A stretch of DNA of 5,551 nt from Streptosporangiaceae bacterium (GTDB lineage Bacteria; Actinomycetota; Actinomycetes; Streptosporangiales; Streptosporangiaceae), in NCBI GenBank assembly GCA_030039095.1, contig JASHQP010000464.1:1-5551 (forward strand), written 5' to 3'. Shown one piece after another: positions 1 to 5,551 of the stretch (position 1 is its first letter; every line of letters begins with the position of its first letter). The position numbers and the translations under genes are program-made. A model generated the notes under the pieces. That model was not told the origin of the DNA, searched no databases, and worked only from the letters and a program-made list of their open reading frames with translations.

Positions 1-1858
1 TAGGCGGCAGCAGCCGGACCGGGATGTCGGCATACCGGGATCGCAGGTACTCGCCGAGGCCCTTGGCCTGCGGGTCGGGCCGCGTCGAGGCGGCCACGCC
101 GAGACCGAGCAGGCCGACCACGACGAAGTTCAGCGCGTGCAGGTTCGGCAGCTCATACCGGCGCACCTCCAAGTCCGCCGCCTCGGGCAGCAACTCCCTG
201 AACCGGGCGACGTCGAGGTAATCGCGCAGCCATTCGTACGCCTCCGGCCGCCGGGCCCACAGGCCGGCGTTCGCGTTGCCGCCCTTGTCACCGGACCGTG
301 CGCCGCAGATCAGCCCGAGCGGCGCGCGGCGGGTGGGGTCGGCGGGGTGGTCCGGGGTGGCGGGGTGTGCCGGTGCCTGCGGGGTGGGCCCGGACGCGGC
401 CTCGATCGGCGTGGGTTCACCGGCCGGGGTCGCGGCGCTGCCCGGCGGCGGGATCACCTGGCGGGTGCCGTCGGGCAGCACGACCACGTGCTGGACTTCG
501 GTGGCCGGCACGAACGTCGGCCAGTACACGCCGTAGGCGGTCTCCGGCGTGGGCGGGGTCGTGGTGTGGAAGCCGGCGTAGGAGGCCAGCGCCAGCTCGA
601 TCGCGGCGCCCGAGAACGACCGGCCGACCTTGGCCGGGTCCTGGTCCATGACCGTGATCCGCAGCTGCGCCGTTGCCTGCTCGTTCGTTGGCGCGTCGGG
701 GCGGTCGGTGCGGATCAGCTGCACGTCGACCTCGCCGAACCGCTCTTTGCCTCCGAGCAGGCCAAACAGCAAGGACTGCGCCCTGGCGGCCTTTTCCTCG
801 ATGTCCAGGCCGGTCAGCACCATCGTCATCGTGTTGCGGTAGCCGCCGAGGTAGTTCAGCGCGACCTTGAGATCCTCCGGCGGGGTGGAACCCCGGGTGC
901 CGCTGATCCGCACCCGGTCGGGTCCGTCGGCGTCCAGCCGCATGGTGTCGAAGTGCGCGACCACATCCGGGTTCGCGTAAGCGGGCCCGGCGATCTCGTA
1001 CAGCAGCTGGGCGGTGACCGTGCCCACCGACACCAGGCCGCCGGTGCCCGGGTGCTTGGTGATCACGCTGCTGCCGTCGGACGCTACCTCGGCGATCGGG
1101 AAACCCGGATAGCGCACGTCCGGCAGTTCGGCGGGGAACGGGTAGTTGCCGCCGGTGGCCTGCGGGCCGCACTCGATGACGTGCCCGGCCACCACGGCCC
1201 CGGCGAGCTCCGCCAGGTCACCGGGGCCCCAGCCGTGCCAGGCCGCCGCCGGCCCGACGACCAGCGACGCGTCGGTGACCCGCGGGCAGACCACGACGTC
1301 CGCCCCGGCCCGCAGCGCGGCCGCGATCCCCCAGCCGCCGAGGTAGGCGTTCGCGGTGACCGGCGTGACGCCGGCCTTGGCCAGCGGCTCGCCGGTGTCG
1401 GCGTGCGCCAGCGCGTGCCCCGCGTCGGTGAGCTCGCCGAGCCGGCCGAGCAGGTCGTCCCCTTCGACGTGGGCGATCTTCGGCGCCAGGCCGAGCCGCG
1501 CGGCGATGTCGCGCAGCCGGTCAGCAAGCCCGGCGGGGTTCAGCCCGCCCGCGTTGACCACGATCGTGATGCCGCGGTCCAGGCAGGAACCGATGACCTG
1601 CTCGAACTGGGTCAGGAAGGTCCGGGCGTAGCCGGCCCCGGGATCCTTCTGCCTGGCCTTCCACAGGATCAGCATCGTGAGCTCGGCGAGGTAGTCGCCG
1701 GTCAGGACGTCGATCGGCCCGCCCTCGACCATCTCCCGCGCCGCCTCGGCCCGGTCACCGTAGAACCCTGAGCAGTTGGCGATGCGCACCGGCCGCCTGG
1801 GCCCGGCCGCGCCCCCGCCGGCCGCCGCCGCATCTTTCACTTCGACTCGCGCAGACAT
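1..1858 (-). CDS. AtuA/DUF1446 family protein with C-terminal AtuA-like ferredoxin-fold domain (3' end cut by window edge)
   Basis: The reading frame starts at the ATG at 1858 and stays open for 619 codons to the left edge, so the stop lies outside the window. The family is named after Pseudomonas AtuA, from acyclic terpene (citronellol/geraniol) utilisation; its exact reaction is not established. The acyclic-terpene-utilisation domain (DUF1446) spans about residues 23-465. It opens with VRIANCSGFYGDR and contains IDVLTGDYLAELTM, VVNAGGLNPAGL, ANAYLGGWGI and CGPQATGGNYPF. A Pro/Ala-rich linker (about 465-512) leads to the AtuA-like ferredoxin-fold domain (about 513-615, with ICGARSGDKGGNANAGLW). 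The two-domain form normally runs to about 570-620 aa, so only a few residues are probably missing. The Ala/Gly-rich first 22 residues precede the conserved core, so a later GTG start near residue 24 is possible. It begins 15 bases after the zinc-finger stop, with a poor ribosome-binding site, which suggests read-through or coupling. I see no signal peptide or membrane segment, so it is probably cytosolic. Confidence 0.9.
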   Translation of the reverse strand, partial: MSARVEVKDAAAAGGGAAGPRRPVRIANCSGFYGDRAEAAREMVEGGPIDVLTGDYLAELTMLILWKARQKDPGAGYARTFLTQFEQVIGSCLDRGITIVVNAGGLNPAGLADRLRDIAARLGLAPKIAHVEGDDLLGRLGELTDAGHALAHADTGEPLAKAGVTPVTANAYLGGWGIAAALRAGADVVVCPRVTDASLVVGPAAAWHGWGPGDLAELAGAVVAGHVIECGPQATGGNYPFPAELPDVRYPGFPIAEVASDGSSVITKHPGTGGLVSVGTVTAQLLYEIAGPAYANPDVVAHFDTMRLDADGPDRVRISGTRGSTPPEDLKVALNYLGGYRNTMTMVLTGLDIEEKAARAQSLLFGLLGGKERFGEVDVQLIRTDRPDAPTNEQATAQLRITVMDQDPAKVGRSFSGAAIELALASYAGFHTTTPPTPETAYGVYWPTFVPATEVQHVVVLPDGTRQVIPPPGSAATPAGEPTPIEAASGPTPQAPAHPATPDHPADPTRRAPLGLICGARSGDKGGNANAGLWARRPEAYEWLRDYLDVARFRELLPEAADLEVRRYELPNLHALNFVVVGLLGLGVAASTRPDPQAKGLGEYLRSRYADIPVRLLPP

Positions 1859-1873
1859 TCCGGGGGCCGGGCG

Positions 1874-2221
1874 CTAGTTGAGCATGCGCTGCCAGCCGGC
1901 CGGGACCCGGCCGGCCGGCCCCGGCGTGGGCTGGTCGAGCGGATGGTGCTCGGGCGGGGCGAGATCGGGGCCCTCGTAGCTCTCCTCGGTCTGGTAGCTC
2001 CAGAACCAGTCTTCGCCCGGCTCGAAGCTGCGGATGAACGGGTGGCCCGTGGCCCGTGCGTGCGCCGTCGCGTGCTGCGAGGGCGAGGTGTCACAGCACC
2101 CGACGTGCCCGCACTGTGCGCACCGGCGCAGGTGCAGCCACCATCCCCCGGCCGCCTCGCACTCCACGCAGCCCGTCCCGCTCGGCGGGACGCTCGGGTC
2201 GATTCCCGGCACCTCGGTCAT
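1874..2221 (-). CDS. UBP-type zinc finger protein, small single-domain
   Basis: This 115-residue protein is essentially one ubiquitin-specific-protease-type zinc finger (ZnF-UBP). The metal ligands are visible in the family order: C18-x2-C21, C34-x2-C37-x4-C42, then H50-x3-H54-x5-H60; H39 and C43 are extra candidates. The aromatic stretch DWFWSY (residues 71-76) follows, as in other bacterial members. The last 30 residues are Pro-rich and probably disordered. In eukaryotes this fold binds the free C-terminal di-glycine of ubiquitin. Bacteria lack ubiquitin, so the bacterial ligand is unknown. The start is the ATG at 2221, which overlaps the kinase stop (ATGA) and has an AAGGAG site 5 bases upstream. 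The frame stays open to 2641, but only inside the kinase gene, so the longer version is not real. Its place directly after the kinase suggests an adaptor or ligand-binding role in the same pathway, which is inference. There is no catalytic domain. Confidence 0.9.
   Translation of the reverse strand: MTEVPGIDPSVPPSGTGCVECEAAGGWWLHLRRCAQCGHVGCCDTSPSQHATAHARATGHPFIRSFEPGEDWFWSYQTEESYEGPDLAPPEHHPLDQPTPGPAGRVPAGWQRMLN
1895..1915. repeat. Perfect 10-bp inverted repeat (hairpin) near the end of the zinc-finger gene
   Basis: The arms are fully complementary around a central base at 1905: 1895-1904 pairs with 1906-1915. Allowing a 3-base loop, RNA could form a 9-bp all-G/C stem. It lies within the last 15 codons of the zinc-finger gene and ends 37 bases before the AtuA-family start. 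No U-run follows, so it is not a standard intrinsic terminator. It may affect transcript stability or attenuate the last gene, or it may simply reflect the GC-rich codons of a Pro-Ala-Gly-rich stretch. Confidence 0.55.
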
Positions 2222-3789
2222 CGGGTCTCCTTGTCGGATTCGGCGGGGAGGGCAGGCTGGGGGGAGTCGATGGGTGGCGCAGCGGAGCCGGGCTGGAGGG
2301 CGGCGTCGCGTTCCGGCCCGAAATCTGGCTCGGGCTCGGTCAGCGGAAGCCGGACCTGGAACCGGGTGTCTCCTGGAACCGATTCCACGTGCAGATTCCC
2401 GTGGTGCTTGTTGACCACGATCCGCCAGGAGATGTCGAGTCCCAGGCCGGTGCCCTCGCCCACCGGCTTGGTGGTGAAGAACGGCTCGAAGATCCGGTCG
2501 CGGATGTCCTCGGGCACGCCGGGGCCGGTGTCGCCGAACTCGATCACCGCCTGGTTCCGGTCCCGGTCCAGGCCGGTGCGCACGGTCAGCGTGCCGGTCC
2601 CCTTCATCGCCGATACCGCGTTGTCGATCAGGTTCGTCCACACCTGGTTGAGCTCGCCGGCGTAGGCCGGGATCGTGGGCAGCGACCTGTCGTAGTCCTT
2701 GACCACGGTGATCCCCGGAGGGATCTTGCCGCCGAGCATCATCAGCGTGCTGTCAAGCAGTTCGTGCACGTTCACGTCCTGGTGCGGCGCCCGGTCCAGC
2801 TGCGAGTACTCCTTGGCCGCCCCGACGAGCGTCGAGATCCGCGTGGTCGAGTCCTCGATCTCGTTCATCAGCAGCTCGGTCTCGACCGTGTAGCCGAGCC
2901 AGCGCAGCGCGCTGTCGAGCGTCCCTTCGTCCACGGTCGCGGCGACGGTCTCCAGCCAGGCGGTGTCCAGGCCCGCCTGGACGAAGATCGGGGCGAGGTC
3001 CCAGCCGCCGGCGATGTCGTGGTCATCGAACCAGTCGGTGATCTCGTCCTCGCGGTCGGACGCCTCCAGCGGGGTCAGCGCCGTGGCCTTGGCGACCAGC
3101 TCCACCGCGCGTTCCTGCAGCTGGATCAGGGTCTGCATGGTCTGCGGGGTGAACTTGCCGCCCGCGATCATGCCGAGCTTGTGGCGCATGCCGGCGACCC
3201 GCTCTCGCAGGGCGGCCGTGGCCCGCACCGCGGCCGCGGCCGGGTTGTTGAGCTCGTGCGTCAGGCCAGCGGACAGCGACCCGAGGGCCAGCAGCCGTTC
3301 CCGCTGGCCGATCGCGTCCTGCGTCCGGCGCTGCCCGAAGAACAGCCCCTCGAGCAGGTGCACGGCCATCGGGAACCACTGGTGCATCAGCTCGGCGAAG
3401 TCCCCGGCTCCCAGCACGAAGAACTTGGACGGGACCGCCACCCGGACCGAGTTGTTGTAGACGCGGGGCAGCTGCTCGATGTACGCGTTGAAGGCGCCCG
3501 TGTACGTGCCGCGGCCGGACGTGCGGTTCACCTCGATGTCGTCGCCGCCGACCCGGCGGTACATCACGACCTCGCCCTCGATCAGGACGTAGAAGCAGGT
3601 CGCCGGGTCGCCCTCGCTATAGACGGTGCCCGGCGGGATGAGCTCCACGTGGCCGTGGGTGCACAGCCAGGCCAGCTGCTCGTCGGTCAGCTTCTCGAAG
3701 AGGAACAGCGTGCGCAGCTCCTCCGGGCTGCACGTCATCTGCTCGCCCTGGACGGCGCACGACAGTTCTTGCTGCGTTTGCTCGGTCAC
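2218..3789 (-). CDS. Soluble sensor histidine kinase with N-terminal cyclic-nucleotide-binding-type domain
   Basis: The protein has 523 residues from the GTG at 3789. Domains in order: a CRP-like cyclic-nucleotide-binding fold (about 22-145, e.g. LFLFEKLTDEQL, FYVLIEGEV); the phosphoacceptor H-box with H178 in THELNNP; an unusually long helical stretch (about 200-300); and a HATPase domain with N-box NLIDN (N386, N390), G1 DTGPG (420-424), F-box FEPFF (434-438) and G2 GEGTGLGL (444-451). A Pro-rich tail of about 40 residues follows. No membrane segments are seen, so it should sense a cytosolic signal. All motifs for autophosphorylation are intact, and its likely partner is the receiver domain of the upstream flavoprotein. 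The GTG start overlaps that gene's stop (GTGA) and has GGAG 5 bases upstream. An ATG at 3738 (residue 18), just before the conserved SPEELRTLFLFE, is a possible alternative. The frame extends up to 4071 but only within the upstream gene. Its stop overlaps the zinc-finger start by 4 bases. Confidence 0.93.
   Translation of the reverse strand: MTEQTQQELSCAVQGEQMTCSPEELRTLFLFEKLTDEQLAWLCTHGHVELIPPGTVYSEGDPATCFYVLIEGEVVMYRRVGGDDIEVNRTSGRGTYTGAFNAYIEQLPRVYNNSVRVAVPSKFFVLGAGDFAELMHQWFPMAVHLLEGLFFGQRRTQDAIGQRERLLALGSLSAGLTHELNNPAAAAVRATAALRERVAGMRHKLGMIAGGKFTPQTMQTLIQLQERAVELVAKATALTPLEASDREDEITDWFDDHDIAGGWDLAPIFVQAGLDTAWLETVAATVDEGTLDSALRWLGYTVETELLMNEIEDSTTRISTLVGAAKEYSQLDRAPHQDVNVHELLDSTLMMLGGKIPPGITVVKDYDRSLPTIPAYAGELNQVWTNLIDNAVSAMKGTGTLTVRTGLDRDRNQAVIEFGDTGPGVPEDIRDRIFEPFFTTKPVGEGTGLGLDISWRIVVNKHHGNLHVESVPGDTRFQVRLPLTEPEPDFGPERDAALQPGSAAPPIDSPQPALPAESDKETR
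2227..2232 (-). promoter_or_regulatory. Ribosome-binding site (AAGGAG) for the UBP zinc-finger gene
   Basis: AAGGAG is the best Shine-Dalgarno match I see at any of the four starts. It lies 5 bases upstream of the ATG at 2221, within the final codons of the kinase. It decides the start of this small gene, whose frame is otherwise open for another 420 bases, and suggests that the zinc-finger protein is translated efficiently. Confidence 0.8.
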
Positions 3790-5468
3790 AACTTCTCCAG
3801 ATACCGGTGCACGAGCATGACGGCCATGGCGCCCTCGCCGACCGCCGATGCGACGCGCTTGGCCGACTCGGCGCGCGCGTCGCCGGCCACGAAGACCCCG
3901 GGGACGCTCGTCTCCAGGTGGTAGGGGGCCCGGTCCAGGGACCAGCCCCGGGGCATCTGCCCCTCTACCGACAGGTCGGGGCCGGCAATCACGAAGCCGA
4001 GGTGGTCGCGCTCCACGACGTCTTCGAGCCAGTCGGTCAGGGGGGCGGCGCCGATGAACAGGAACAGCCACTGCGCATCGACGGTTTCGGTCTCACCGGT
4101 CGAGGTGTCCCGCAGCGTCAGCCGCTCCAGGTGGCCGTCGCCCTCGGCCCCGATCACCTCGGTGCAGGTACGCACCGAGATGTTCGGGATGTTGTGAATC
4201 TGCTGGATCAGGTAGTAGGACATCGACTGTTCCAGCGACGACCCGCGCACCAGGATCGTCACCGACTTGGCGCCGCGGGACAGGTAGACGGCGGCCTGCC
4301 CGGCGGAGTTCGCGCCGCCGACGATGAACACGTCCTGCCCCGAGCACGCGGCCGCCTCGGTCAGCGCCGATCCGTAGTAGACGCCGCGGCCGGTCATGTC
4401 GTCCAGGCCGGGCGCGCCGAGGCGCCGGTACGAGACGCCGGTCGCCAGGATGACCGTGTGCGCGTCGATCGCGCTGCCGTCGGCGAACCGGACGCTGCGC
4501 GCGGAGCCGTTGACCTCGAGGCCGATCACGTCGCGCGTGGTGAGCACCTCGGCGCCGAACTTGGCGGCCTGCCGGCGCGCCCGGTCGGTCAGCTGCGCAC
4601 CGGACACGCCGTCCGGGAAGCCGAGGTAGTTCTCGATCCGCGAGCTCTGGCCCGCCTGGCCGCCGGTCGCGGTGCGCTCGACCAGCACGGTGCGCAGGCC
4701 CTCGGACGCGCCATACACCGCGGCGCCCAGGCCGGCCGGGCCGCCGCCGATCACGATCAGGTCGTAGAAGTCCCTGGACGGGGTGGTGGCCAGCCCGACC
4801 TTGCCGGCCAGTTCGGTGTCGGTGGGCTCCACCAGCGCCTCGCCGTCCGGTGTGATCACCACCGGCAGCCGGTGGCCGTCGGCCTGCGCGGCCTCGAGCA
4901 GCCGCTCGCCCTCCGGCTCGTCCGACGCGTACCACCGGTACGGCACCTGGTTGCGCGCCAGGAACTCGCGGACCTCCGACGACCGGGCCGACCACCGGTG
5001 GCCTACGATCTTGGTCTCGGGGACGCGCCGGTGGTCGGTGGCCAGCCACGCCTCCAGCAGCCCGTCGACCACCGGGTAGAGCTTCTCTTCCGGCGGGTCC
5101 CACGGCTTGAGCAGGTAGTGGTCCAGGTCGACGACGTTGATCGCGTTGATGGCGGCGTCGGTGTCGGCGTACGCGGTCAGCAGCACCCGTTTTGCCCCGG
5201 GATAGATGTCCATCGCCCGCTCGAGGAACTCGATCCCGTTCATCTGCGGCATCCGGTAATCGGCAAGGATCACCGCGACCTGGTCGCCGCGCAGCTTCAT
5301 CTGGCGCAGCGCGTCCAGCGCCGATCCACCGGACTCCGCCCGCACGATCCGGTGCTGCTCGCCGTAGCGGCGGCGCAGGTCACGGGCTACCGCACGGGAG
5401 ACACCCGGGTCGTCGTCAACCGTGACGATCGCGGTACGCGGTGCGCCGTCAGGTGTGGTCACGGACAT
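3786..5468 (-). CDS. Response regulator receiver fused to thioredoxin-reductase-like FAD oxidoreductase (no CxxC)
   Basis: This is a 560-residue fusion. Residues 12-140 form a complete receiver: acidic pocket D18-D20, phosphoacceptor D70 in LADYRMP, T98, and K121 in LKPW. Residues about 152-225 resemble a glutaredoxin fold (KIVGHRWS, VPYRWY, LPVVITPDG) without the active-site cysteines. Residues 234-560 form a thioredoxin-reductase-type flavoprotein: FAD motif GGGPAG (241-246) with E264, GGQ (269-271), ATG (342-344), dinucleotide motif VGGANSAG (383-390), and the C-terminal FAD motif VFVAGD (525-530). The CATC dithiol of E. coli TrxR is replaced by GSAL (366-369). The only cysteines are C375 and C435. 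Family databases often call such fusions thioredoxin-disulfide reductase, but the chemistry here is unlikely to be that; a flavin-dependent electron transfer to an unknown acceptor is more plausible. The ATG at 5468 is supported by an in-frame TGA at 5487-5489 with no other start between; the GC-rich ribosome site (GGCGGG) is weak. It is probably the first gene of the operon, activated by the kinase that follows. Confidence 0.93.
   Translation of the reverse strand: MSVTTPDGAPRTAIVTVDDDPGVSRAVARDLRRRYGEQHRIVRAESGGSALDALRQMKLRGDQVAVILADYRMPQMNGIEFLERAMDIYPGAKRVLLTAYADTDAAINAINVVDLDHYLLKPWDPPEEKLYPVVDGLLEAWLATDHRRVPETKIVGHRWSARSSEVREFLARNQVPYRWYASDEPEGERLLEAAQADGHRLPVVITPDGEALVEPTDTELAGKVGLATTPSRDFYDLIVIGGGPAGLGAAVYGASEGLRTVLVERTATGGQAGQSSRIENYLGFPDGVSGAQLTDRARRQAAKFGAEVLTTRDVIGLEVNGSARSVRFADGSAIDAHTVILATGVSYRRLGAPGLDDMTGRGVYYGSALTEAAACSGQDVFIVGGANSAGQAAVYLSRGAKSVTILVRGSSLEQSMSYYLIQQIHNIPNISVRTCTEVIGAEGDGHLERLTLRDTSTGETETVDAQWLFLFIGAAPLTDWLEDVVERDHLGFVIAGPDLSVEGQMPRGWSLDRAPYHLETSVPGVFVAGDARAESAKRVASAVGEGAMAVMLVHRYLEKL
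3795..3798 (-). promoter_or_regulatory. Ribosome-binding site (GGAG) for the histidine kinase
   Basis: On the minus strand GGAG lies 5 bases before the GTG at 3789, inside the last codons of the flavoprotein gene. With the GTGA stop/start overlap it supports GTG initiation by translational coupling, and favours 3789 over the ATG at 3738, which has only the weaker GGGCGAG in front. Confidence 0.7.
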
Positions 5469-5551
5469 CCCGATCCCGCCAGATTCTCAGGCTCGCAGCC
5501 AGGGCACTCCATCCCCCCATGCTAAGTACTGGGCCCCGTGGTAGCGCCAGC
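5469..5551 (-). promoter_or_regulatory. Leader upstream of the operon, with a weak -10-like element
   Basis: This is the only stretch in the window without a recognised gene. On the minus strand it carries TAGCAT (5519-5524), which fits the loose actinobacterial -10 pattern TAnnnT, about 50 bases before the first start codon. It is also a relatively A/T-rich spot in very G/C-rich surroundings. No convincing -35 hexamer lies at the expected spacing (GCGCTA is found there). An in-frame TGA at 5487-5489 closes the frame upstream of the ATG. The window ends before any upstream gene is visible, so the true promoter may lie further right. Confidence 0.25.

Noticed and set aside
417..1172. 251-codon minus-strand open frame, with similar ones at 1084-1527, 3023-3379 and 4093-5103
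   Set aside because: All are other-frame shadows inside well-supported genes on the same strand, and their translations are Arg/Gly/Pro-rich without motifs.
137..1771. 544-codon plus-strand open frame
   Set aside because: It lies antisense to the AtuA-family gene. Its translation is Arg/Gly/Val-rich with no recognisable domain, as expected for an opposite-strand shadow in GC-rich DNA.
1874..2641. Longer 255-residue version of the zinc-finger protein
   Set aside because: The extra 140 residues overlap the kinase ATPase domain in another frame and are Arg-rich nonsense. The AAGGAG site and the ATGA overlap fix the start at 2221.
2056..3924. 622-codon plus-strand open frame
   Set aside because: It is antisense to the kinase and the zinc-finger gene, is low in complexity (Arg, Val, Asp, His), and has no motif, whereas the minus strand has complete domain motifs.
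2218..4071. Longer 617-residue version of the kinase
   Set aside because: The extra 94 residues are out-of-frame reading of the flavoprotein's C-terminus. The GTG at 3789, with GGAG and a stop/start overlap, is the better start.
5490..5500. Small hairpin (GGCT-CGC-AGCC) in the leader
   Set aside because: It has only four base pairs, no U-run and no extension of the stem. It is too short to call a terminator or operator.
3807..5525. 572-codon plus-strand open frame
   Set aside because: It is antisense to the flavoprotein fusion. Its composition follows from reading the complement of real codons, and it has no domain or convincing start.
1..5551. CRISPR arrays, insertion sequences, tRNA or rRNA genes, riboswitches
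   Set aside because: I saw no regularly spaced repeats, transposase motifs, terminal inverted repeats or structured RNA signatures. Nearly every base is inside one of four protein genes.

Overview
This window comes from a high-GC bacterium, very probably an actinobacterium. By eye about 70% of bases are G or C, third codon positions are almost all G/C, and the gene overlaps and protein families fit that group. No rRNA, tRNA or mobile element is present to narrow it further.

The window is almost fully coding, and all four genes lie on the minus strand, so transcription runs from right to left. From the right edge there is an 83-base leader that probably holds the promoter (5469-5551). It is followed by a response-regulator/thioredoxin-reductase-like flavoprotein fusion (3786-5468, 560 aa). 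Next is a soluble sensor histidine kinase with an N-terminal cyclic-nucleotide-binding-type domain (2218-3789, 523 aa). Then come a small UBP-type zinc-finger protein (1874-2221, 115 aa) and an AtuA/DUF1446-family protein with a C-terminal AtuA-like ferredoxin-fold domain (1858 to beyond position 1, 619 codons visible). The first three genes are joined by two successive 4-base stop/start overlaps (GTGA, then ATGA). The fourth starts only 15 bases after the third stops, so the set looks like one operon.

The first three genes look like a self-contained signalling cassette. The kinase (CNBD, H-box, HATPase) is the obvious phosphodonor for the receiver domain built into the N-terminus of the flavoenzyme, so the output of this two-component system would be a redox enzyme and not a DNA-binding protein. 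The flavoenzyme keeps the FAD- and dinucleotide-binding glycine motifs. It has lost the CxxC dithiol of thioredoxin reductases (Gly-Ser-Ala-Leu in its place), has a glutaredoxin-like linker without active-site cysteine, and lacks most of the NADPH 2'-phosphate arginines. It is therefore unlikely to be a true thioredoxin reductase. The zinc finger belongs to the family that binds the C-terminus of ubiquitin in eukaryotes, although this organism should have no ubiquitin. Its partner here is unknown. The AtuA-family gene at the end of the operon points to acyclic terpenoid or branched acyl-CoA breakdown, but its link to the cassette is only positional.
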